DNA of 64,000 bases from positions 186,001 to 250,000 of the forward strand of contig JAKTNV010000235.1 in the NCBI GenBank assembly GCA_022747635.1, read 5' to 3'. Source of the DNA: Hetaerina americana. Taxonomy: Eukaryota > Arthropoda > Insecta > Odonata > Calopterygidae. Positions 54,280-64,000 of this stretch are shown one piece after another. A program made the position numbers and the translations under genes. The notes beneath the pieces were generated by a model that had not been told where the DNA came from, did not search any database, and was given only the letters and a program-made list of their open reading frames with translations. Each line of letters begins with the position of its first letter. Positions within the stretch are counted from its first letter, which is position 1.

Positions 54280-55150
54280 TATATTAACGAAACTTTCATA
54301 ACAGCGACTGCTTAGAAAGGAAGAGAGGTGACCAAATATTCATTCAATAAATTTTAAGCTTTAAAAAACCGCTGAGGTAAAAACTAAACGCCACAATTGA
54401 ATCAAAAAATTTCTCATCCCGGTACTGCGGATGAAAAATTTTATGTTTCCAAGAAATACGTTTCAATACGAAAATTTTCTCAATAACTTCCGTTTGCAAA
54501 TGAAAAGAGTCAAACAAATTTACAATTAAAACTAACAGGCTTTCAAAAAAACCCTCGGTGGAACAAATAAACGAGTGGCTTGAATCACGAAATTTCTCAT
54601 CCCGGGACTGCGGCTGGAAAACGTTATTCCTCCAAGAAATACGTATAAATGATACCTTTTTCTCAAAAACGACGGTTTTCAAAGGTAAAGAAAGGAACAA
54701 ATTTTCTTTTGATGAGTAAAGAGCCTTTGAAAAAGCACTTGGAAGAAAAACTTACACGAAAATTGATTCCCAAAATTTCTCATCCCGGGACTGCGGAGGA
54801 AAATTATTATGTTAAAAAAATAAGAATATTAACGAAACTTTTATAACAGCGACTGCCTTTGAAGGAAGAGAGGCGACAAAATATTCATTCAATGAATTTT
54901 AAGCTTTAAAAAACCTCTGAGGTTCAAACTAAACGCAACAATTGAATCACAAAATTTTTCAACCCGGTACTGCGGATGAAAAATTTAATGTTTGCAAGAA
55001 ATACGTTTGAATGCGGAAATTTTTCCAATAACTGCCTTTTGAAAATGAAAGGAGTCACACAAATTTACAATTAAAACTAACAGGCTTTCAAAAAAACCCT
55101 CGGGGGAACAACTAAACGAGTCGCTTAAATCAAGAAATTTCTTATCCCGG
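54280..55150 (+). repeat. Diverged trimer island
   Basis: Several monomers here carry many private changes: TTTCAATACG, ACTTCCGTTTGC, GAGTGGCTTGAATC, TTATTCCTCCAAG, GACGGTTTTCAAAGG, GATGAGTAAAGAGCC, AACCTCTGAGGTTC and TTTTTCAACCCGG. Surrounding trimers agree with each other much better. The monomer order stays A-B-C. It looks like an older or less homogenised stretch. Confidence 0.65.
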
Positions 55151-56769
55151 GACTGCGGCTGGAAAACGTTATGCTTGCAAGAAATACGTATAAATGATAC
55201 CATTTTCTCAAAAACGACCGTTTTGGATGGTAAAGAAAGAACAAATTTTCATTGGATGAATGAAAAGCTTTTAGAAAAATACTTGGAAGAAAAACTTAAA
55301 CGAAAAATGATTCACGAAATTTCTCATCCCGGGACTGCGGAGGAAAATTATTATGTTTAAAAAGTACGTATATTAACGAAACTTTTATAACAGCGGCTGC
55401 TTTGAAAGGAAAAGAGACGTACAAATATTCATTCAATGAATTTTAAGCTTAAAAAACCGCTGATGTACTAAACGCCACAATTGAATCACAAAATTTCTCA
55501 TCCCGGTACTGCGGATGAAAAATTTTATGTTAGCAAGAAATACGTTTAAATACGAAAATTTTCTTAATAACTGCCGTTTGGAAATAAAAAGAGTCAAACT
55601 AATTTACAATTAAAACTAACAGGCTTTTAAAAAAATCCCTCGTGGGAACCACCATACGAGTCGCTTGAATCACAAAATTTCTCATCCCGGGACTGCGGCT
55701 GGAAAACTTTATGCTTTTAAGAAATACGTATAAATGATACCATTTTCAAAAAACGACCGTTTTGAAAGGTAAAGAAAGGAACAAATTTTCATTTGATGAA
55801 TAAAGAGCCTTTAAAAAAGCACTTGGAACAAAACTTACACGAAAATTGATTCGAGAAATTTCTCATCCCGGGACTGCAGAGGAAAATTATTATGTATAAT
55901 AAGTTCGTATATTAACGAAACTTTTATAACAGCTAATGCTTTGAAAGGAAGGGAGGCAACAAAATTTTCATTCAATGAATTTTAAGCTTTAAAAAACCGC
56001 TGAGGTAAAAACTAAACGCAACAATTAAATCACAAAATTTCTCATCCCGGTACTGCGGATGAAAAATTTTGTTTGCAAGAAATACGTATGAATACGAAAA
56101 TTTTCTCAATAACTGCCGTTTGGAAGTGAAAAGTGTCACACAAATTTACAATTAAAACTAACAGGCTTTCAAAAAAAACCCCCGGGGGAACAACGAAACG
56201 AGTCGCTTGAATCACGAAATTTCTCATCCCGTGACTGCGGCTGGAAAACTTTATGCTTGCAAGAAATACGTATAAATGATACCATTTTCTCAAAAACGAC
56301 CGTTTTGATTGGTAAAAAAAGAACAAATTTTCATTTGATTAATGAAAAACTTTTAAAAAAGCACTTGGAAGAAAAATTTAGAGAACAATTAATTCGCGAA
56401 ATTTTTCATCCCGGGACTGCGGACGAAAATTATTATGTTTAAAAAATAAGTATATTAACGAAACTTTCATAACAGCGACTGCCTTTAAAGGAAGAGAGGC
56501 GACCAAATAATAATTCAATGATTTTTAAACTTTAAAATACCGCTGAGGTGAAAACTAAACGCCACAATTGAATCACAAAATTTCTCATCCCGGTACTGCG
56601 GATGAAAATTTTATGTTTGCAGAGAATACGTTTAAATACGAAATTTTCTAAATAACTGCCGTTTGGAAATGAAAAGAGTCAAACAAATTTACAATGAAAA
56701 CTAACAGGCTTTCAAAAAAACCTTCGGGGGAACAACTAGAAGAGTCGCTTTAATCACGAAATTTCTAAT

Positions 56770-59700
56770 CCCGGGACTGCGGCTGGGAAACGTTATGCTT
56801 GCAAGAAATACGTATAAATGATACCATTTTCAAAAAAACGACCGTTTCGAAAGGTAAAGTAAGGAACAAATTTTCATTTGATGAATGAAGAGTTTTTAAA
56901 AAAGCACTTGGAAGAAAAACTTACACGACAATTGATTCGCGAAATTTCTCATCCCGGGACTGCTGAGGAAATTTATTATGTTTAAAAAATACGTATATTA
57001 ACGAAACTTTTCTAACAGCGACTGCTTTGAAAGAAAGAGAGGCGACCAAATATTCATTCAATGAATTTTAAGCTTTAAAAAACCGCTGAGGCAAAAAACT
57101 AAACGCAACAATTGAATCGCAAAATTTCTCATCCCGGTACTGCGGATGAAAAATTTTATGTTTGCCAGAAATACGTTTGAATACGAAAGTTTCCCCAAAA
57201 ACTGCCGTTTGGAAATGTAAAGAGTAAAACAAATATACAACTGAAACTAACAGTCTTTATAAAAACCCTCGGGGGAACAACTAAACAAGTCGCTTGAATC
57301 ACGAAATTTCTCATCCCGGGACTGCGGCTGGAAAAGTTTATGCTTGCAAAAAATACGTATAAATGATACCATTTTCTCTAAAGCGACCGTTTCGAATGGT
57401 AAAGAAAGAACAAATTTTCATTTGATGAATGAAAAGCTTTTTAAAAAACCCCTTGGAAGAAAAACACGAAAATTGATTCGCGAAATTTTTCATCCCGGGA
57501 CTGCGGAGGAAAATTTTTATGTTTAAAAAATCAGTATATTAACGAAACTTTCATAACAGCGACTGCCTTTAAAGGAAGAGAGGCGACGAAATATTCATTC
57601 AATGAACTTTAAGCTTTAAAAAACCGCTGAGGTAAAAACTAAAAGCCACAATTGAATCCCAAAATTTCTCATCCCGGTATTGCGGATATAAAATTTTATG
57701 TTTTTCAAGAAATACGTTTAAATACGAAAATTTTCTTAATAACTGCCGTTTGGAAATGAAAAGAGTCAAACAAATTTACAATTAAAACTAACAGGCTTTT
57801 AAAAAAAACCCTCGTGGGAACAACCATACGAGTCGCTTGAATCACAAAATTTCTCATCCCGGGACTGCGGCTGGAAAACTTTATGCTTGCAAGAAATACG
57901 TATAAATGATACCATTTTCAAAAAAACGACCGTTTTGAAAGGTAAAGAAAGGAACAAATTTTCATTTGATGAATAAAGAGCCTTTAAAAAAGCACTTGGA
58001 AGAAAAACTTACACGGAAATTGATTCGCGAAATTTCTCATCCCGGGACTGCGGAGGAAAATTATTATGTAAAATAAGTACGTATATTAACGAAACTTGTA
58101 TAACAGCTAATGCTTTGAAAGGAAGGGAGGCAACAAAATATTCATTCAATGAATTTTAAGCTTTAAAAAACCGCTGAGGTAAAAACTAAACGCAACAATT
58201 AAATCACAAAATTTCTCATCCCGGTACTGCGGATGAAAAATTTTGTTTGCAAGAAATACGTATGAATACGAAAATTTTCTCAATAACTGCCGTTTGGGAG
58301 TGAAAAGTGTCACACAAATTTACAATTAAAACTAACAGGCTTTCAAAAAAACCCTCGGGGGAACAACGAAACGAGTCGCTTGAATCACGAAATTTCTCAT
58401 CCCGGGACTGCGGCTGGAAAACTTTATGCTTGCAAGAAATACGTATAAATGATACCATTTTCTAAAAAACGACCGTTTTGATTGGTAAAAAAAGAACAAA
58501 TTTTCATTTGATGAATGAAAAACTTTTAAAAAAGCTCTTGGAAGAAAAATTTAGAGAAGAATTAATTCGCGAAATTTTTCATCCCGGGACTGCGGACGAA
58601 AATTATTATGTTTAAAAAATAAGTATATTAACGAAACTTTCATAACAGCGACTGCCTTTAAAGGAAGAGAGGCGACCAAATAATAATTCAATGATTTTTA
58701 AATTTTAAAAAACCGCTGAGGCAAAAAACTAAACGCAACAATTGAATCGCAAAATTTCTCATCCCGGTACTGCGGATGAAAAATTTTATGTTTGCAAGAA
58801 ATACGTTTGAATACGAAAGTTTCCCCAATAACTGCCGTTTGGAAATGTAAAGAGTAAAACAAATATACAACTGAAACTAACAGTCTTTATAAAAAACCCT
58901 CGGGGGAACAACTAAACAAGTCGCTTGAATCACGAAATTTCTCATCCCGGGACTGCGGCTGGAAAAGTTTATGCTTGCAAAAAATACGTATAAATGATAC
59001 CATTTTCAAAAAAACGACCGTTTTGAAAGGTAAAGAAAGGAACAAATTTTCATTTGATGAATAAAGAGCTTTTAAAAAAGCACTTGGTAGAAAAACTCAC
59101 ACGACAATTCATTCGCGTAATTTCTCATCCCGAATCTGCGGAGGAAAATTATTATGTATAAAAAATACGTATATATACGAAACTTTTATAACAGCGGCTG
59201 CTTTGAAAGGAAGGGAGGCAACAAAATATTCATTCAATGAATTTTAAGCTTTAAAAAACCGCTGAGGTAAAAACTAAACGCAACAATTAAATCACAAAAT
59301 TTCTTATCCCGGTACTGCGGATGAAAAATTTTGTTTGCAAGAAATACGTATGAAAACGAAAATTTTCTCAATAACTGCCGTTTGGAAATGAAAAGAGTCA
59401 AACAAATTTACAATATAAACTAACAGGCTTTCAAAAAAACCTTCGGGGGAACAACGAAACGAGTCGCTTGAATCACGAAATTTCTCATCCCGGGACTGCG
59501 GCTGGAAAACTTTATGCTTGCAAGAAATACGTTTAAATGATACCATTTTCTAAAAAACGACCGTTTTGATTGGTAAAAAAAGAACAAATTTTCATTTGAT
59601 GAATGAAAAACTTTTAAAAAAGCACTTGGAAGAAAAATTTAGAGAACAATTAATTCGCGAAATTTTTCATCCCGGGACTTTGGACGAAAATTATTATGTT

Positions 59701-60030
59701 TAAAAAATAAGTATATTAACGAAACTTTCATAACAGCGACTGCCTTTAAAGGAAGAGAGGCGACCAAATAATAATTCAATGATTTTTAAACTTTAAAATA
59801 CCGCTGAGGTAAAAACTAAACGCCACAATTGAATCACAAAATTTCTCATCCCGGTACTGCGGATGAAAATTTTATGTTTGCAGAGAATACGTTTAAATAC
59901 GAAATTTTCTTAATAACTGCCGTTTGGAAATGAAAAGAGTCAAACAAATTTACAATGAAAACTAACAGGCTTTCAAAAAAACCTTCGGGGGAACAACTAG
60001 AAGAGTCGCTTTAATCACGAAATTTCTAAT
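56770..60030 (+). repeat. 3.26-kb superrepeat (six trimers), copy 1
   Basis: Eighteen monomers, starting at an A with GTTTCGAAAGGTAAAG. The first five trimers match the next unit; the last trimer is of the GATTGG and AAAATACCGCTGAGG type. The following unit starts 3,261 bp later. Confidence 0.75.
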
Positions 60031-63000
60031 CCCGGGACTGCGGCTGGAAAACGTTATGCTTGCAAGAAATACGTATAAATATACCATTTTCAAAAAAACG
60101 ACCGTTTCGAAAGGTAAAGTAAGGAACAAATTTTCATTTGATGAATGAAGAGTTTTTAAAAAAGCACTTGGAAGAAAAACTTACACGACAATTGATTCGC
60201 GAAATTTCTCATCCCGGGACTGCTGAGGAAAATTATTATGTTTAAAAAATACGTATATTAACGAAACTTTTCTAACAGCGACTGCTTTGAAAGAAAGAGA
60301 GGCGACCAAATATTCATTCAATGAATTTTAAGCTTTAAAAAACCGCTGAGGCAAAAAACTAAACGCAACAATTGAATCGCAAAATTTCTCATCCCGGTAC
60401 TGCGGATGAAAAATTTTATGTTTGCAAGAAATACGTTTGAATACGAAAGTTTCCCCAAAAACTGCCGTTTGGAAATGTAAAGAGTAAAACAAATATACAA
60501 CTGAAACTAACAGTCTTTATAAAAACCCTCGGGGGAACAACTAAACAAGTCGCTTGAATCACGAAATTTCTCATCCCGGGACTGCGGCTGGAAAAGTTTA
60601 TGCTTGCAAAAAATACGTATAAATGATACCATTTTCTCAAAAGCGACCGTTTCGAATGGTAAAGAAATAACAAATTTTCATTTGATGAATGAAAAGCTTT
60701 TTAAAAAACCCCTTGGAAGAAAAACACGAAAATTGATTCGCGAAATTTTTCATCCCGGGACTGCGGAGGAAAATTTTTATGTTTAAAAAATCAGTATATT
60801 AACGAAACTTTCATAACAGCGACTGCCTTTAAAGGAAGAGAGGCGACCAAATATTCATTCAATGAACTTTAAGCTTTAAAAAACCGCTGAGGTAAAAACT
60901 AAACGCCACAATTGAATCACAAAATTTCTCATCCCGGTACTGCGGATATAAAATTTTATGTTTTTCAAGAAATACGTTTAAATACGAAAATTTTCTTAAT
61001 AACTGCCGTTTGGAAATGAAAAGAGTCAAACAAATTTACAATTAAAACTAACAGGCTTTTAAAAAAAACCCTCGTGGGAACAACCATACGAGTCGCTTGA
61101 ATCACAAAATTTCTCATCCCGGGACTGCGGCTGGAAAACTTTATGCTTGCAAGAAATACGTATAAATGATACCATTTTCAAAAAAACGACCGTTTTGAAA
61201 GGTAAAGAAAGGAACAAATTTTCATTTGATGAATAAAGAGCCTTTAAAAAAGCACTTGGAAGAAAAACTTACACGGAAATTGATTCGCGAAATTTCTCAT
61301 CCCGGGACTGCGGAGGAAAATTATTATGTAAAATAAGTACGTATATTAACGAAACTTGTATAACAGCTAATGCTTTGAAAGGAAGGGAGGCAACAAAATA
61401 TTCATTCAATGAATTTTAAGCTTTAAAAAACCGCTGAGGTAAAAACTAAACGCAACAATTAAATCACAAAATTTCTCATCCCGGTACTGCGGATGAAAAA
61501 TTTTGTTTGCAAGAAATACGTATGAATACGAAAATTTTCTCAATAACTGCCGTTTGGGAGTGAAAAGTGTCACACAAATTTACAATTAAAACTAATAGGC
61601 TTTCAAAAAAACCCTCGGGGGAACAACGAAACGAGTCGCTTGAATCACGAAATTTCTCATCCCGGGACTGCGGCTGGAAAACTTTATGCTTGCAAGAAAT
61701 ACGTATAAATGATACCATTTTCTCAAAAACGACCGTTTTGATTGGTAAAAAAAGAACAAATTTTCATTTGATGAATGAAAAACTTTTAAAAAAGCACTTG
61801 GAAGAAAAATTTAGAGAACAATTAATTCGCGAAATTTTTCATCCCGGGACTGCGGACGAAAATTATTATGTTTAAAAAATAAGTATATTAACGAAACTTT
61901 CATAACAGCGACTGCCTTTAAAGGAAGAGAGGCGACCAAATAATAATTCAATGATTTTTAAACTTTAAAAAACCGCTGAGGCAAAAAACTAAACGCAACA
62001 ATTGAATCGCAAAATTTCTCATCCCGGTACTGCGGATGAAAAATTTTATGTTTGGAAGAAATACGTTTGAATACGAAAGTTTCCCCAATAACTGCCGTTT
62101 GGAAATGTAAAGAGTAAAACAAATATACAACTGAAACTAACAGTCTTTATAAAAAACCCTCGGGGGAACAACTAAACAAGTCGCTTGAATCACGAAATTT
62201 CTCATCCCGGGACTGCGGCTGGAAAAGTTTATGCTTGCAAAAAATACGTATAAATGATACCATTTTCAAAAAAACGACCGTTTTGAAAGGTAAAGAAAGG
62301 AACAAATTTTCATTTGATGAATAAAGAGCTTTTAAAAAAGCACTTGGTAGAAAAACTCACACGACAATTCATTCGCGTAATTTCTCATCCCGAATCTGCG
62401 GAGGAAAATTATTATGTATAAAAAATACGTATATATACGAAACTTTTATAACAGCGGCTGCATTGAAAGGAAGGGAGGCAACAAAATATTCATTCAATGA
62501 ATTTTAAGCTTTAAAAAACCGCTGAGGTAAAAACTAAACGCAACAATTAAATCACAAAATTTCTTATCCCGGTACTGCGGATGAAAAATTTTGTTTGCAA
62601 GAAATACGTATGAATACGAAAATTTTCTCAATAACTGCCGTTTGGAAATGAAAAGAGTCAAACAAATTTACAATATAAACTAACAGGCTTTCAAAAAAAC
62701 CTTCGGGGGAACAACTAAAAGAGTCGCTTAAATCACGAAATTTCTAATCCCGGGACTGCGGCTGGAAAACGTTATGCTTGCAAGAAATTCGTAAAAATGA
62801 TACCATTTTCTCAAAAACGACCGTTTTGAAAAGTTAAGAAAGGAACAAATTTTCATTTGATAAATGAAGAGCTATTAAAAAAGCACTTGGTAGAAAAACT
62901 CACACGACAATTCATTCGCGTAATTTCTCATCCCGAATCTGCGGAGGAAAATTATTATGTATAAAAAATACGTATATATACGAAACTTTTATAACAGCGG

Positions 63001-63290
63001 CTGCTTTGAAAGGAAAAGAGGCGACCAAATATTCATTCAATGAATTTTAAGCTTTAAAAAACCGCTGATTTACTAAACGCCACAATTGAATCACAAAATT
63101 TCTCATCCCGGTACTGCGGATGAAAAATTTTATGTTAGCAAGAAATACGTTTAAATACGAAAATTTTCTTAATTACTGCCGTTTGGAAATGAAAAGAGTC
63201 AAACAAATTTACAATTAAAACTAACAGGCTTTTAAAAAAAACCCTCGTGGGAACAACCATACGAGTCGCTTGAATCACAAAATTTCTCAT
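60031..63290 (+). repeat. 3.26-kb superrepeat (six trimers), copy 2
   Basis: Matches copy 1 over about five trimers, then ends in a different trimer (AAAAGTTAAG A, CCCGAATC B, GATTTACTAAAC B/C). That last trimer resembles 3,211-3,752 and 6,472-7,016. The end therefore shows replacement or alternative pairing. Confidence 0.75.
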
Positions 63291-64000
63291 CCCGGGACTG
63301 CGGCTGGAAAACGTTATGCTTGCAAGAAATACGTATAAATGATACCATTTTCAAAAAAACGACCGTTTCGAAAGGTAAAGTAAGGAACAAATTTTCATTT
63401 GATGAATGAAGAGTTTTTAAAAAAGCACTTGGAAGAAAAACTTACACGACAATTGATTCGCGAAATTTCTCATCCCGGGACTGCTGAGGAAAATTATTAT
63501 GTTTAAAAAATACGTATATTAACGAAACTTTTCTAACAGCGACTGCTTTGAAAGAAAGAGAGGCGACCAAATATTCATTCAATGAATTTTAAGCTTTAAA
63601 AAACCGCTGAGGCAAAAAACTAAACGCAACAATTGAATCGCAAAATTTCTCATCCCGGTACTGCGGATGAAAAATTTTATGTTTGCAAGAAATACGTTTG
63701 AATACGAAAGTTTCCCCAAAAACTGCCGTTTGGAAATGTAAAGAGTAAAACAAATATACAACTGAAACTAACAGTCTTTATAAAAACCCTCGGGGGAACA
63801 ACTAAACAAGTCGCTTGAATCACGAAATATCTCATCCCGGGACTGCGGCTGAAAAAGTTTATGCTTGCAAAAAATACGTATAAATGATACCATTTTCTCA
63901 AAAGCGACCGTTTCGAATGGTAAAGAAAGAACAAATTTTCATTTGATGAATGAAAAGCTTTTTAAAAAACCCCTTGGAAGAAAAACACGAAAATTGATTC
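63291..64000 (+). repeat. 3.26-kb superrepeat, partial copy 3
   Basis: Begins again with the GTTTCGAAAGGTAAAG A monomer and follows copies 1 and 2 to the window end, where it is cut inside an A monomer. The same order is seen from base 1 and from 3,753. Confidence 0.75.

Larger units (their letters stand above)
1..64000 (+). repeat. Satellite DNA array, A-B-C trimeric higher-order repeat
   Basis: Every part of the window consists of monomers of about 179-185 bp, recognised by a recurring CATCCCGG(G/T)ACTGCGG box. Three monomer types follow each other in constant order: the box is followed by CTGG in A, by AGG or ACG in B, and by ATGAAA or ATATAA in C. Box positions in one stretch are 846, 1031, 1214, 1393, 1574, 1756, 1935 and 2117, giving spacings of about 180 and a trimer period of about 541-547. 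All monomers run in the same direction and both window ends fall inside an A monomer, so the array continues beyond the window. No unique sequence longer than about 45 bp interrupts it. Arrays like this are typical of eukaryotic centromeric or other heterochromatic satellites; that location is inferred, not shown. Confidence 0.97.
46200..64000 (+). repeat. Right family 1 block
   Basis: The family 1 variants return (ATGTTAGCAAG C heads, GAACCACCATACGAG, GATTGGTAAAAAAAG, CTGAGGCAAAAAAC, TATATATACG). The right side carries a 3.26-kb superrepeat from about 56,770 to the window end. A diverged island at about 54.3-55.15 kb and a family 2-like A/B pair at about 55.17-55.36 kb interrupt the pattern. 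Confidence 0.75.

Noticed and set aside
1..64000. CRISPR array
   Set aside because: The spacing is regular but the sequence between boxes is itself repeated. The period of about 180 bp and the lack of unique spacers and cas genes exclude it.
1..64000. Telomeric or subtelomeric simple repeats
   Set aside because: No tandem TTAGGG, TTTAGGG, TTAGG or similar runs were seen on either strand.
1..64000. Array made of assembly duplications only
   Set aside because: Most repeated blocks differ by scattered substitutions and indels, so they are real independent copies. Only the identical pair at 2117-3210 remains open to this explanation.

Overview
The whole 64-kb window is one uninterrupted satellite DNA array. 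It has three related monomers of about 180 bp, called A, B and C here, which follow each other head to tail in fixed order A-B-C and the same orientation. Together they form a trimeric higher-order repeat (HOR) of about 543 bp; the window holds about 350 monomers, or about 118 trimers. I see no protein-coding gene, tRNA, rRNA, transposon, CRISPR array or telomere repeat. A tandem array of this size and monomer length points to a eukaryote, most simply a centromeric, pericentromeric or other heterochromatic block. The sequence does not identify the species and I do not recognise the satellite. Base composition is AT-rich, about one third G+C in hand-counted lines, and the + strand has clearly more A than T.

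Monomer structure: all three monomers share a head (GAAATTTC or AAAATTTC, then CATCCCGG, then G or T, then ACTGCGG, then a purine-rich stretch and an ATACGT motif) and similar tails. The central part has diverged strongly between types. A usually has ACGACCGTTTTGAA, B has CGACTGC plus GAGAGGCGACC, and C has CTGCCGTTTGGAA plus an ACCCTCGGGGGAAC segment. A and C are about 181-183 bp and B about 179 bp.

Layout: (1) about 1-7,670 and about 46,200-64,000 are made of one set of trimer variants (family 1). Here segments recur at 3.26, 3.81 and 7.06 kb. (2) About 7,670-46,200 is a different set (family 2), with blocks recurring at 2.17, 2.71, 2.89, 4.34 and 5.46 kb. The two family 1 flanks are collinear with each other over at least 1.7 kb (5.9-7.66 kb against 52.4-54.16 kb). 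This suggests that family 2 expanded inside family 1, or that the two were interleaved by recombination. (3) A short, unusually diverged island lies at about 54.3-55.15 kb.

Notable events on this background are two copies of an A/C hybrid monomer that breaks the trimer phase (8,099 and 10,992), and two copies of a templated inverted 43-nt insertion that makes a 23-bp-arm hairpin (14,848 and 20,303). There are also several very recent tandem duplications of one or two trimers, and the loss of one trimer near 4.6 kb. The predicted short ORFs (60-127 codons) are by-products of the repeat and are not annotated as genes.
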